Below are positions 16,679 to 26,633 of a stretch of 64,000 bases of DNA, one piece after another. The position numbers and the translations under genes were made by a program. Numbering within the stretch: position 1 is the stretch's first letter; each line of letters begins with the position of its first letter. The stretch is from Bacillus sp. OxB-1. GTDB lineage: Bacteria > Bacillota > Bacilli > Bacillales_A > Planococcaceae. Under the pieces are notes generated by a model. That model ran no database searches. It was not told the origin of the DNA and worked only from the letters and a program-made list of their open reading frames with translations. The stretch spans positions 2,491,001-2,555,000 of the forward strand of contig NZ_AP013294.1 of assembly GCF_000829195.1 (NCBI RefSeq), read 5' to 3'.

Positions 16679-18064
16679 ATGTCCAAAAAAACAAGCTCTT
16701 ATTTTGAGAATTTAGTAGATACCGAAGTCCTCCGGGAAGAAAATCACGTCACCTTGGCTTTCCACCGGGAGCGGATTGGCTTGAAAAGTGAGGCCGCCAT
16801 CGAGTTCCTGCGGGAAGCTGAACCGGCCATCCGGAAGGAGATCCGGGTGACGGAAGATGAATTGATCATCCAAGCAACGATTCCGCCCACTTTCCATCCA
16901 TTCGAATCTTTGCGGAAGGAAGATGTGAAAACGAGATGGATCTTTGCCCATCAGCTCATTGAGAAGGTGGAAAACCACCCGCATGAACGGCTCACTGTTG
17001 TCGTCTGTCCGGAAAATATCGTCCATAACACAGGGATGACGCCGTTTTTCATCCATTACGGGGTGATGGACGGATTGCCGCCTGCCGAACCGGATCCGAA
17101 CCGGGTCTGGCTGGAAACGAAAGCATCCGTCGCCGCTGCCGTAGATGGATCCAAAACGTTCGACGAATATATCAAATATGCGGACGCCTTGAATTTGAAT
17201 GCAACCGAATCCGCCATTTTATCCGCCGTCGATCCCGAGGAATTAAAAGCATACTGCAAAGGACAAATCGAGTGGCTGGACCAACAAGAGAAACTATACA
17301 TACAGATGCCGAAGAAGAAATGGAAGACTTGGCAAATGACCACATTCGCTCTCGGGATTATCTTGATTCCCGCATTTATTTTCATGTTCCATTATTTCAT
17401 TTATAAGAAACCGATGAATGAAGCGTATTTGGCGAGTCACCAGCAATTTTTGAACCATCGGTATAGTGAAGTTGTGACGGTCCTTGAGCCGCAAAGTGTG
17501 AAAAAGATGCCTTATGTCGTGTTGTATGAGGCGGCGTATGCGTACGTCTCGAACGAACGGCTGGATGAAGAGCAGAAGCGGAATGTCCTGGCCAATATCA
17601 CTTTGCAGACTGATGCGGATTATTTGAAATACTGGATTTACATCGGCCGGGCGGAAGCGGAAAAAGCGGTCGATTTGGCGAGGTCGATGGAAGATGGCGA
17701 GTTGCTCGTGTACGGTTTATTGAAGCGGCGGGAAGAGATCCAAGCGGAAAAAGATTTGACCGGCGAGGAGAAGCAGCGGCTGTTGGAGGAAATCGATCAC
17801 GAAGTCGAAGAATATGAAAAGCTGATGGAACAAGAGGCCGAAATGCAGCAGCAATTGGAAGCGGATCAGGAAAAGCCTGCCGAATCAGAAAAGCCGGAGG
17901 TGCAGCAGCCGGCGAAAGAAGAGGAACCGCCTGCAACGAAAGACAAACCGGCAGATGCCACTCCGACTTCAAAAGAAAAGCCGGTGGAAGGAAAGGCGAA
18001 GCCTGATGAGGAAAAACCAAAGGCCCCTGTTTCGGAGAAAGAGCCGAAGCCTTCAGGTGAATAA
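16679..18064 (+). CDS. essB: Type VII secretion membrane protein EssB/YukC
   Basis: A 461-residue protein from ATG 16679. The N-terminal part (to about 220) is the pseudokinase-like cytosolic domain, followed by one membrane helix (TTFALGIILIPAFIFMFHYFIY, split here as residues about 222-243), then an extracellular helical domain. The tail from about residue 390 is very rich in Glu, Lys and Pro (KPAESEKPEVQQPAKEEEPP), a low-complexity extension longer than in B. subtilis YukC. EssB bridges EssC and other T7SS membrane parts. Confidence 0.9.
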   Translation: MSKKTSSYFENLVDTEVLREENHVTLAFHRERIGLKSEAAIEFLREAEPAIRKEIRVTEDELIIQATIPPTFHPFESLRKEDVKTRWIFAHQLIEKVENHPHERLTVVVCPENIVHNTGMTPFFIHYGVMDGLPPAEPDPNRVWLETKASVAAAVDGSKTFDEYIKYADALNLNATESAILSAVDPEELKAYCKGQIEWLDQQEKLYIQMPKKKWKTWQMTTFALGIILIPAFIFMFHYFIYKKPMNEAYLASHQQFLNHRYSEVVTVLEPQSVKKMPYVVLYEAAYAYVSNERLDEEQKRNVLANITLQTDADYLKYWIYIGRAEAEKAVDLARSMEDGELLVYGLLKRREEIQAEKDLTGEEKQRLLEEIDHEVEEYEKLMEQEAEMQQQLEADQEKPAESEKPEVQQPAKEEEPPATKDKPADATPTSKEKPVEGKAKPDEEKPKAPVSEKEPKPSGE

Positions 18065-18103
18065 ATGATGTCCGCAGTTTACATGAAAGTAGGTGAGTGT
18101 TAG

Positions 18104-21100
18104 GTGGAGCTTTGGCTGTTCTATGACCGGTATTCGCAACGGGTCCAGTTCCAGGAATACGATTTTAAACGTCTGACAATCGGTCCATCCGTCGAGGATG
18201 ACGTGACGATGTTGACGTTTCCGTTCCCTCGCGGCTCCATGATGATGGAGGAAGGGAAGGACGGGTTTGATCTCCGGGAAGACGGGGAGCTGTTAGGCGT
18301 TTTGACGAAAGAAGGAAAAGTCTCCATTCCCCGGAAAGGGAGGGTGCTGGATCTTTATGTGACATCCTCCATGTCCCGTGAAAAGACGTATTATATCGGG
18401 TTTGAAAAGGTCATTTCTTTCGGGTGTCAAAACGATCATGCGACTTGTCAACTTCTGGACCGCGCTTTCCCCGCCCGGCCGGGAGGCTCTTTTTCTTTAG
18501 TCAAGACAGCGTCGGGATGGCGCATTGAAATGGATGACACTTGCCTGTTGTATCGGAACGGGGAGCAGTTGGAAGGGCATCCGCAGCTGAACCTCGGCGA
18601 TCTGGTGCAATGGGAGTCGATGGAAATCCGCTTGCTGGAGCCGGACGTTCTCGCCATCCGTTCCGTCGGTGCATACCGGACGGAACTTCCCGAGTTCGAG
18701 TTGCCGAAGTCCGAGATGGCGGAAATCTATCCCGATTATCGTCGGACCCCCCGGATGATCCATGAGCTGCCGGATGATAAAGTGAACCTGACATTCCCTA
18801 CGCAAGAGAACGATAATTTGGGCAGAGGGCTTTGGCTCATCGTCCTGCCGCCGCTCGTCATGCTCATTGTGCTAGGGCTTGTGGCGATTTTGATACCACG
18901 CGGGATTTTCATCATCATTTCCATCACGATGTTCACGGTGACGCTTCTGACGTCCACCGTCCAATATTTCAATGACAAAAAAAGACGGAAATTGGGCGAG
19001 GAAAAGAGGAAGCGCGTCTATACGGCGTACTTGAAAAATATGCGGGAGGAGCTCTACGCATTAGCGAAAAAACAGAAAGACGTCCTTCGATTTCATTTTC
19101 CTTCATTTGAACAGATGAAACATATGACGGACCGATTGTCCGGCCGTATTTGGGAGAAGACATTGGATAGCCATGACGCATTGGAGTTCCGTCTCGGCAC
19201 GGGGCCGGTTCCGTCCAGCTATCAGATTTCATTGTCCTCCGGGGATTTGGCGAACCGGGAAACGGATGATCTGCTGGCCCAGTCGCAGAAAATGGAGTCT
19301 GCATTCAAGGAAATTGCAGAAGCTCCGATTACGGCAAGTTTAGCTAAGGGTGCGGTCGGGTTGATCGGAAAAGAGTCGATTCTACGGAATGAGTTGAACC
19401 AATTGGTTGGACAGCTCGCTTTTTTCCATAGCTACCATGACATGCGGTTCATTTATATTTTCAAGCATGCCGATTATCCGAAAGTGAAATGGATGAAGTG
19501 GCTGCCTCACTTCACATTGCCGCATATGCATGCGAAAGGGTTTATTCATAACGAGCAGACACGGGACCAGCTCTTGTCCTCGCTTTACGAAGTGATCCGG
19601 GAACGGGATGGCGATGAGAATAAAGGGAAGGTGATTTTTGCCCCGCATCTCGTGTTCATCGTGTCGGATTATCAATTGATTGCGGAACATAGCATCCTGG
19701 AATATTTGGAAGGGAAGAACTTGCAGGAGCTCGGCATTTCCGTCATCTTCACAGCGAGCGCACAGGAACGCATCCCGGAGAACGCCAAGACCCTAATCCG
19801 CTATTTGAATGAGCGGGAAGGCGAGATCATCATGGATGCGAAAAAGGCGGTCCGTGTCCCGTTTCGCCTCGATCGGGTGGACGACGGGACGAATGAGCGA
19901 TACGCCCGGATGTTGAAGACCTTGAATCATCAAGTCGGCATGGTCAGTTCCATTCCGAAAATGGTGAGCTTCTTGGAACTATACGGCGTAAAAGAGGTCG
20001 AACAGCTGCCGATCGAGCAGTTTTGGCTGACGAACGAATCTGCAAAATCGATGGCAGTGCCGATCGGTTTCAAAGGGAATTCGGACGCCGTGGAGTTGAA
20101 TCTCCATGAGAAGGCGCATGGCCCCCATGGTTTGCTCGCGGGGACGACCGGTTCCGGGAAAAGTGAATTTTTGCAGACGTTGATCTTATCGCTTGCCGTC
20201 AAGTTCCATCCCCATGAAGTGGCCTTTTTGTTAATTGACTATAAAGGCGGGGGGATGGCTCAGCCATTCAAGAACATCCCGCATCTGCTCGGGACGATTA
20301 CGAATATCGAGGGAAGCAAGAACTTCAGTATGCGGGCGCTCGCTTCCATCAACAGCGAATTGAAGCGCAGACAGATCCTGTTTGACCGATCCAGCGTTTC
20401 GCATATCGATGAATATACGACGCTATACAAAGAAGGAAAGGCACCGGAGCCGATGCCGCATCTGCTGCTTATTTCGGACGAGTTTGCCGAATTGAAAAGC
20501 GAAGAGCCGGAGTTCATCCGGGAGCTGGTCAGTACGGCACGGATCGGCCGGAGCTTGGGCGTCCATCTCATCCTGGCGACGCAGAAGCCGGGCGGTGTCA
20601 TCGATGAACAGATTTGGAGTAACGCCCGGTTCCGGATCGCCTTGAAAGTGCAAGACGAATCGGACAGCAAGGAAATCCTAAAAAACAATGACGCGGCTTC
20701 CATCACGGTGACCGGCCGAGGCTATCTGCAAGTCGGCAATAATGAAGTATATGAATTATTCCAATCGGCTTGGAGCCGGGCCCCTTACATGGAAGAAACG
20801 TTTGAAGGCGAGGATGAAATCGCCATCGTGACGGATCTCGGATTGTATCCGCTATCCGGTATTCAAACCCGCCCTGCTTTAAATAAAACGAAAATCACCG
20901 AAATCGAAGTGGTCACGGATAGGATCGTCCAAACCCAGCAGGAACTCGGAATCCGGAAATTGCCGAGTCCATGGCTGCCGCCGCTTGCTTTGCGGATTGA
21001 CAGGCCGACAGAGAAGGAGCTGAGACCTTCCGTTGTCCCGCTCGGAATGATTGACGAAGCCGAGAAGCAGAGCCAGTCCGCGATCGGCTACCATTTGATG

Positions 21101-22579
21101 GAAGACGGGAATGTCGGCGTCTTCGGTTCACCGGGCTATGGTAAATCGTATACATTGTTGACGTTGGCGCTCGGCATCGCGGAGAAGCTGCCTCCGGGAC
21201 AAGCCCATTTCTATATTCTGGATTATGGCAACGGTTCTTTATTGCCCCTGCGTCAACTGCCGCATACGGCGGATTATTTCACGCTTGGGGAAGATTTGAA
21301 ACGCCGGAAGCTGATCAAGCGGATCACAGATGAAATCGCCAAGCGGAAACGGGCATTCCAGCAAGCGGAAGTGAGCCATATCGGCATGTATAACGAGGTG
21401 GCCTCCGAGCCGTTCCCATTCTGGTACATCGTCGTCGACAATTACGATCTTGTGCGGGAGGAAATGGAAGAGACCGAACTGCTGCTGAATCAATTCGGCC
21501 GGGACGGGCAATCGCTCGGCATTTATCTATTTGTCGGGGCGACCCGGGCCCAATCCGTCCGCCAGTCTCTCATGAACAATCTCAAAACGAAAATTGTGCA
21601 CTATCTGATGGACTCCTCGGAAGCATTCGGGATTGTCGGACGTGTGCCATTCGATTTGGAGCCGTTCCCGGGACGCGCAGTCCTTAAAAAGGAAGAGGCG
21701 CATTTTGCCCAAGTTTACTTGCCGGCGAAAGGAGAGACCGATTGGGAAGTGCTCGAATCAGTGAAGGAAGCTGTCCGGTCCATCAAAGAACAATACCGGG
21801 GCCATCCGGCGGCCGAACCGATTCCGATGTTGCCGCTTGAATTGACGACCGATAATTTCTTCGACTATGTGAAACGTCCATTACAAGCTGGCCAATTGCC
21901 GATCGGTTTGGACGAGGACACCGTGCAACCTGTTTTGCTCGATTTCACCAAGACCAATCACTGCCTGATCATCGGGCAGCCGCAGCGCGGCAAGACGAAC
22001 CTACTGAAGTTGCTGCTTCATCAATTGAACGAGCAGGAGAAGGGCTTCATCGGCATTTTCGACTCGTTCGACCGGGGATTGGCGGAGTTCGGCAAAGAGG
22101 AAGACGTCGACTACTTGGAGACGAAAGAGCGGTTGGCGGATTGGCTGCAAGTGGTGGAATTATACTTCGAGCGGACCGAGGAAATCTATTTGGAAAATCT
22201 CCAGAATGGCAAGCCGACGACGATCCTGCCATCCTTTTTCATCATCGACGGCTATACGAGATTTTTGCAAACCGTCGATCCGGGAATTCAGGATCGGTTG
22301 GCGAAGCTGATAAAGAAATACACGCATCTAGGTTTGAACATCATCGTGTCCATTACGAATGCGGAAATTACGAAAGGGTATGACCCGTTCACGAATGAGT
22401 TGAAACTCGTGCGGCAAGCCCTCCTCTTCATGAGGAAATCCGAGCAGACGTTGTACACCTTGCCGTATGAACGGAAAGAGCCGGAATTGCCGCTCGGCTA
22501 TGTCCACTACGTCCTGAACGGCTACGACCTAAAAGTGCTCACACCTTTATGCAAGTTGGAGAGGAAGATTGTGCAATGA
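18104..22579 (+). CDS. essC: Type VII secretion ATPase EssC/YukBA
   Basis: 1491 residues, full length and unfused to anything else. N-terminal tandem FHA-like domains (to about residue 200), two membrane helices (about 241-290), then three FtsK/SpoIIIE-type ATPase modules. Walker A motifs: GTTGSGKSE (about 680), GSPGYGKSY (about 1008) and GQPQRGKTN (about 1291); the second and third are degenerate, as is usual. This is the motor and channel-associated protein that recognises WXG100 and LXG substrates. GTG start; the stop overlaps the esaA ATG (ATGA). Confidence 0.95.
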   Translation: MELWLFYDRYSQRVQFQEYDFKRLTIGPSVEDDVTMLTFPFPRGSMMMEEGKDGFDLREDGELLGVLTKEGKVSIPRKGRVLDLYVTSSMSREKTYYIGFEKVISFGCQNDHATCQLLDRAFPARPGGSFSLVKTASGWRIEMDDTCLLYRNGEQLEGHPQLNLGDLVQWESMEIRLLEPDVLAIRSVGAYRTELPEFELPKSEMAEIYPDYRRTPRMIHELPDDKVNLTFPTQENDNLGRGLWLIVLPPLVMLIVLGLVAILIPRGIFIIISITMFTVTLLTSTVQYFNDKKRRKLGEEKRKRVYTAYLKNMREELYALAKKQKDVLRFHFPSFEQMKHMTDRLSGRIWEKTLDSHDALEFRLGTGPVPSSYQISLSSGDLANRETDDLLAQSQKMESAFKEIAEAPITASLAKGAVGLIGKESILRNELNQLVGQLAFFHSYHDMRFIYIFKHADYPKVKWMKWLPHFTLPHMHAKGFIHNEQTRDQLLSSLYEVIRERDGDENKGKVIFAPHLVFIVSDYQLIAEHSILEYLEGKNLQELGISVIFTASAQERIPENAKTLIRYLNEREGEIIMDAKKAVRVPFRLDRVDDGTNERYARMLKTLNHQVGMVSSIPKMVSFLELYGVKEVEQLPIEQFWLTNESAKSMAVPIGFKGNSDAVELNLHEKAHGPHGLLAGTTGSGKSEFLQTLILSLAVKFHPHEVAFLLIDYKGGGMAQPFKNIPHLLGTITNIEGSKNFSMRALASINSELKRRQILFDRSSVSHIDEYTTLYKEGKAPEPMPHLLLISDEFAELKSEEPEFIRELVSTARIGRSLGVHLILATQKPGGVIDEQIWSNARFRIALKVQDESDSKEILKNNDAASITVTGRGYLQVGNNEVYELFQSAWSRAPYMEETFEGEDEIAIVTDLGLYPLSGIQTRPALNKTKITEIEVVTDRIVQTQQELGIRKLPSPWLPPLALRIDRPTEKELRPSVVPLGMIDEAEKQSQSAIGYHLMEDGNVGVFGSPGYGKSYTLLTLALGIAEKLPPGQAHFYILDYGNGSLLPLRQLPHTADYFTLGEDLKRRKLIKRITDEIAKRKRAFQQAEVSHIGMYNEVASEPFPFWYIVVDNYDLVREEMEETELLLNQFGRDGQSLGIYLFVGATRAQSVRQSLMNNLKTKIVHYLMDSSEAFGIVGRVPFDLEPFPGRAVLKKEEAHFAQVYLPAKGETDWEVLESVKEAVRSIKEQYRGHPAAEPIPMLPLELTTDNFFDYVKRPLQAGQLPIGLDEDTVQPVLLDFTKTNHCLIIGQPQRGKTNLLKLLLHQLNEQEKGFIGIFDSFDRGLAEFGKEEDVDYLETKERLADWLQVVELYFERTEEIYLENLQNGKPTTILPSFFIIDGYTRFLQTVDPGIQDRLAKLIKKYTHLGLNIIVSITNAEITKGYDPFTNELKLVRQALLFMRKSEQTLYTLPYERKEPELPLGYVHYVLNGYDLKVLTPLCKLERKIVQ

Positions 22580-25404
22580 GTAGCAATAAAAAACAAAAAA
22601 TTAGATTGATAGCCGTCATGCTGTTAATTCTTGCAATTCCCATCGTGTTTTTCCAGTTGTTGGGTGGCAGTCTTCTCCATGTGAATGGCCAACAGAAGCG
22701 GATCATCGCCATTGTCAATGAAGACCTCGGGGATGCCCGGGACGGGGAGTCGATCGAGATGGGGAAGGAAGTCGTCTCGATCCTCTCCGACAATTCTCCC
22801 TATGAATGGAAAGTGCTCGGGCGTGGTCAGGCGGCGAATGGACTGAAGTCGAACCAATACGAAGCCATCGTCTATATCCCTTCCGATTTTTCGGAGCGTA
22901 TCATGTCGTATGACGAGCGAAATCCGCAAAAAGCGGAATTTTCCTACCAAGTGCAACGTCAGAAGGATGGCGCACAAAAGGAAAAAGTGCTAAATGAAAT
23001 CAAAGAAGCGACTAGCCGGGTGAATGATAAAATCTCCACATTGTACTGGAGTTATGTCGCGCTGGAAATGGACCACATCAAAAAGGAATTCGATACGATC
23101 CTGACGAAGGAGACTGAATTCCTTGATGCGATGTCCGAATACTACAAGCCAGGCTCTGAGGCGCTTGCAGAAAAGATGAGACAGCAAAAGGAACAAATGG
23201 AGGGAATCCGTTCCCTCATCGGCAATGCGGGGGAAGCCCATAACACGCATATCCAGAATGCGGAAACATTCGGAGCGGAATTGTCCGACTTTGTTTCCTA
23301 TGTCGATCAGTATAAAAATTTCCAAGCCCAGCAAAAGGACATTTTGCTGCAAGTGCAAACGACAAGCTTAGAAAAAATCCAAAACGCAGCTGCCGCGCAA
23401 ACAGAGCGATTCAACGAATCCCTCCTGGCCTTGGAGGAAAACAATGAGGAATTGAACTCCAAGATTACGGAAGTGAATGAAGCGATCGAGGACAATAAAG
23501 AAAAGCTCGATGCTTTGGCCGAGCTGCGTCAACAGCAGGTCGATCGTCAGGTGGACGAACTGCTTGCCGTACAAGGGACGGCCATCGATCGGTATAACCA
23601 CTCGCTTTTCAGCCGGCTGGAAAAAGAGCTGGAGGAAGGGAAGAGAGGTGCCGGCAAACCATTCTCATCTGAAGACATCGAAGGCTTGCCGTATCAAAAA
23701 GAATGGCAGTCCATCCAAAATGATCTGCTAGCAAAATCGCAGGAGAAAACTAACCGGGCAATACCCAATATGGCGGAGGAACAACAAAAGTCAAAGGAAC
23801 TCCTAGCCGCATTGGCCATGTTGAAGACGAAAGTCGGGGAAGATGAGCTCGGCCAGCAGTTGGCAGCCGATATCTCCCAATTGGAAACAGAGTTTAAATC
23901 GCTCAACGATTCGATGGTAGAAAAGGCTCAGTCCTTGAATGAAATGGCCAACAGCGATGCCGGACATATGCGGACAGCAGCCAATGAATATCAAGATCTC
24001 TATGCGTCGTTCGAAACACTCGCTGGAAAGTTCAACACGTTCCGATCGATTCTTGAGAACACGCCGGCAGACCAGACCGGCATCCGCTACGCCATTCATT
24101 TGAAAGAAGAGGCCTTGCTGAAAAATCCGGCATTGTCGGCTGTGGAGCAAGAACAATTCAAAAAGCTGTTCACTCAACCTACCGTGTCTGCAGAGACCGC
24201 TTCGCTTATGTCCTATTATGCAAAATTGGACCAATACGAGTACATGCTTGAGGAACGCCAACGGGGAGCGATGAAACAGGAACTGCTGAAAGACAAAGTG
24301 GTGAAGGACCTGTTAACCGAGGTCGTGAAACTGAATGAGGAAGAGCTGGCAGGCTGGAGTTCAGTCGGCGAGAGCATTCCGCAGACCGAACTTGGCATGG
24401 GCAATGTAAGCTCTTCATTCGCCGCAATCATGTCCGGCTATGAGCAATCGATGGAAGAACAACATCTGGCGTTGCAAAGCGATCTGGATTCCATCAACGA
24501 ACAAGCGGCCACTCTCTTGGCACAGCTTCAATCGACCGAAGGGGAGCCGGTCCAGGCAGTCGCGGAAGGCCAAGTGCTCGGCGGCCAGCAAAATATCAGC
24601 TCCCAACTGGTGTCTTTGAGCAGCCAGATGGCCTCCTTGTCTGAGCGGCAAGACGGTTTGGTCAATTACGCAGTCGATTTGTATGGGAAAGCGAATGATT
24701 TGAAAGACACCTCCGCCATCTTCAGTGATAAATGGCAGACCAACCTGGAGGAGATGTCCGAATTCCAAGGTGATATCGAAGGGTATCTCGCCAACACATA
24801 TGTCGACGGTCAGGAAAACGGCTATGTATTCAATTATCTTGTCAATCCGTTGGAAATCCGGGGAGAAGCACTGTTGGCGGAAGAGATGAAGAAAGTGCCG
24901 CCACTGATTCTGTTCGTCATCTTATTGATCAGCAGCTTGCTCATCGGCTTTTTCACCCATCGGTTCGGGAAGGGGATCGGGTCCCGTGTCGGATTGGGAA
25001 TGATCGTCCTACTATCCTTGCTTGTCGGATTGATCATCAGTCTGTATAGCGTCAATATGTATATACTCCGAGACGATCGGGCCATCGAGTGGACTGTTTT
25101 CACCGTATTATTATTGCTCGCGGGCGCCGCGCTCATCCGGGCAGCACTCGATGTCAATCCGACGGTCGGATGGATCGCCGCCATGGTGCTCATGGGGTTG
25201 TACATGATCCCGTTGCTCGTCTTGGGCGTTCCGGAAATCAGAGTTCCCGATCTCGTATCGAAAGTGTTCATTTCCATCAAGTATGAGCCGGAAACCCTAT
25301 TCGGATGGGGTGCGACCACCGTCGGTTTACTTGCCGTCGCCCTGTTAGCAATTTCCTATTTTCTCAATCGTCCCCGAAAAATTGAAACTTCCACGGCGGA
25401 ATAA
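22576..25404 (+). CDS. esaA: Type VII secretion protein EsaA/YueB
   Basis: A 942-residue protein with one N-terminal membrane helix (IRLIAVMLLILAIPIVFF), a very long mainly coiled-coil extracellular region (about residues 40-770) and about six C-terminal helices, the EsaA/YueB plan. In B. subtilis YueB is also the SPP1 phage receptor; the surface-exposed stalk here could likewise serve phages (inference). Starts at ATG 22576, overlapping the essC stop. Confidence 0.9.
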   Translation: MSSNKKQKIRLIAVMLLILAIPIVFFQLLGGSLLHVNGQQKRIIAIVNEDLGDARDGESIEMGKEVVSILSDNSPYEWKVLGRGQAANGLKSNQYEAIVYIPSDFSERIMSYDERNPQKAEFSYQVQRQKDGAQKEKVLNEIKEATSRVNDKISTLYWSYVALEMDHIKKEFDTILTKETEFLDAMSEYYKPGSEALAEKMRQQKEQMEGIRSLIGNAGEAHNTHIQNAETFGAELSDFVSYVDQYKNFQAQQKDILLQVQTTSLEKIQNAAAAQTERFNESLLALEENNEELNSKITEVNEAIEDNKEKLDALAELRQQQVDRQVDELLAVQGTAIDRYNHSLFSRLEKELEEGKRGAGKPFSSEDIEGLPYQKEWQSIQNDLLAKSQEKTNRAIPNMAEEQQKSKELLAALAMLKTKVGEDELGQQLAADISQLETEFKSLNDSMVEKAQSLNEMANSDAGHMRTAANEYQDLYASFETLAGKFNTFRSILENTPADQTGIRYAIHLKEEALLKNPALSAVEQEQFKKLFTQPTVSAETASLMSYYAKLDQYEYMLEERQRGAMKQELLKDKVVKDLLTEVVKLNEEELAGWSSVGESIPQTELGMGNVSSSFAAIMSGYEQSMEEQHLALQSDLDSINEQAATLLAQLQSTEGEPVQAVAEGQVLGGQQNISSQLVSLSSQMASLSERQDGLVNYAVDLYGKANDLKDTSAIFSDKWQTNLEEMSEFQGDIEGYLANTYVDGQENGYVFNYLVNPLEIRGEALLAEEMKKVPPLILFVILLISSLLIGFFTHRFGKGIGSRVGLGMIVLLSLLVGLIISLYSVNMYILRDDRAIEWTVFTVLLLLAGAALIRAALDVNPTVGWIAAMVLMGLYMIPLLVLGVPEIRVPDLVSKVFISIKYEPETLFGWGATTVGLLAVALLAISYFLNRPRKIETSTAE

Positions 25405-25408
25405 CGGT

Positions 25409-25933
25409 ATGAATAGGAAGCTAGTTGCTGTTCTTCTGTTAGCGTCGTTCAGTTGGATCGCACGTCCGGCAATCGGGACCGCGGATTCCGATGAATTCAT
25501 CAAGGAATTGGAACCGGTGTTGTATGAGAAGTTGCAGTTTAAAAAGAATACCGATTATCTGCATGATGCAGGGAAGATCAAAATGAAAAACACGATTCCG
25601 GTGAAGCAAATCGATATCCAATTCGATGGGAGCCGGAAATTGCCGGACCGCGGCGACACGGTGAACCTGTTCCGGACAGCGGAACGGAGCGAGAGGGGCA
25701 CCGTGGCTGCCAAGTCGAAGGAACTCGGCCTTTTTTCCAATGAAGTGTCAAAGCGCGAGGAAGCTTCGGTCGGGCCGGGTGTCATCGATGGACCGTCCTC
25801 CAATTCAGGCGGCCGAACGCTGGTTTTCATCTTGTTGATCGCCATCGGGGCCATCGTGCTGTTCACCGTTTTCATACCGAAAATTATTCAAGAATCTCCG
25901 GCGGAGGAGAGGAGAAAGGGGAGTCACTCATGA
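25409..25933 (+). CDS. essA: Type VII secretion protein EssA/YueC
   Basis: A 174-residue protein with an N-terminal hydrophobic/signal segment (LVAVLLLASFSWIARPAIG) and a C-terminal membrane helix (TLVFILLIAIGAIVLFTVFI). A DEFIKELEPVLYEKLQFKKNT-type segment follows the signal, as in EssA/YueC. Integral membrane component of the T7SS. ATG 25409 is chosen; an in-frame TTG at 25382 would overlap esaA. Its stop overlaps the next gene. Confidence 0.85.
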   Translation: MNRKLVAVLLLASFSWIARPAIGTADSDEFIKELEPVLYEKLQFKKNTDYLHDAGKIKMKNTIPVKQIDIQFDGSRKLPDRGDTVNLFRTAERSERGTVAAKSKELGLFSNEVSKREEASVGPGVIDGPSSNSGGRTLVFILLIAIGAIVLFTVFIPKIIQESPAEERRKGSHS

Positions 25934-26283
25934 TAGCTTTTTATATCGCGTTAAAAGCGAAGAAATTGAATGAGGTGGCACGGCTGCAAGCTTGTCAGGC
26001 AAACTTGGAAAGCAAGCAAGGAGAATTCCAGCAAAACGAAGGGAAATGTTTGGAACCGGAATTGACATTGACGACATGGCATGGAAATCATGCTTCCGAT
26101 TTTGACGATATCCGGGATGCGGATATTCATGCTTCCTACTTGGAGCTCTCCGGCGATCAATTCACAAAAGTGTTTGATGCGATTGCGGCCAAAATTGCGG
26201 AGCTCCAAGCGGAAATCGTGCAAATCCAAGCGACGATCGACCGATTGCTGGCGGAACAGGCGGCAGCAGCTGCGCAGTCGTAA
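25930..26283 (+). CDS. DUF5082 (YwqH-like) LXG-associated helical protein
   Basis: A 117-residue, mostly alpha-helical protein that overlaps essA by four bases. Helical heptads, a central WHG (TTWHGNHASDF) and a C-terminal coiled coil fit DUF5082/YwqH. In LXG loci such small helical partners bind the LXG domain and target the toxin for export (established for streptococcal Lap proteins). Here it is the first gene of the effector cassette. Confidence 0.75.
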   Translation: MIAFYIALKAKKLNEVARLQACQANLESKQGEFQQNEGKCLEPELTLTTWHGNHASDFDDIRDADIHASYLELSGDQFTKVFDAIAAKIAELQAEIVQIQATIDRLLAEQAAAAAQS

Positions 26284-26327
26284 GAAAAACAATAGGGGTT
26301 ATGAATAATTGAGAGGGAGGCATCACC

Positions 26328-26633
26328 ATGACAGAAATGAAAGTCATATATGCAGAGGTGGAAAACCAGCTGGGCGAAATTGTAGGTGCAGCGGAAGGAT
26401 TGGATCCGAAAGCTGTCCCCCCCATCTCCCAAAACCAGTTGGACGTCGTCACCAAATTGACAACGTTGCAGACGCAGTTGGAGACATTGTTGACGAACTA
26501 TAAAACGTTATTGCTCAAAAACATGGAAACGACGGAGAAGTCGGTCGAATTCATCCGTACATCGGACGAACATGTCGGCAAGGGGATTGCAGGTGCCGCC
26601 GTCGCATTCGATCACAGGAGCATGATTAAATGA
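26328..26633 (+). CDS. DUF5344 (YwqI-like) LXG-associated helical protein
   Basis: 101 residues, two long helices, start ATG 26328 behind GAGGGAGG. The second small partner that usually precedes an LXG toxin (DUF5082-DUF5344-LXG order). Its stop overlaps the LXG start (ATGA), indicating stoichiometric co-expression. Confidence 0.75.
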   Translation: MTEMKVIYAEVENQLGEIVGAAEGLDPKAVPPISQNQLDVVTKLTTLQTQLETLLTNYKTLLLKNMETTEKSVEFIRTSDEHVGKGIAGAAVAFDHRSMIK

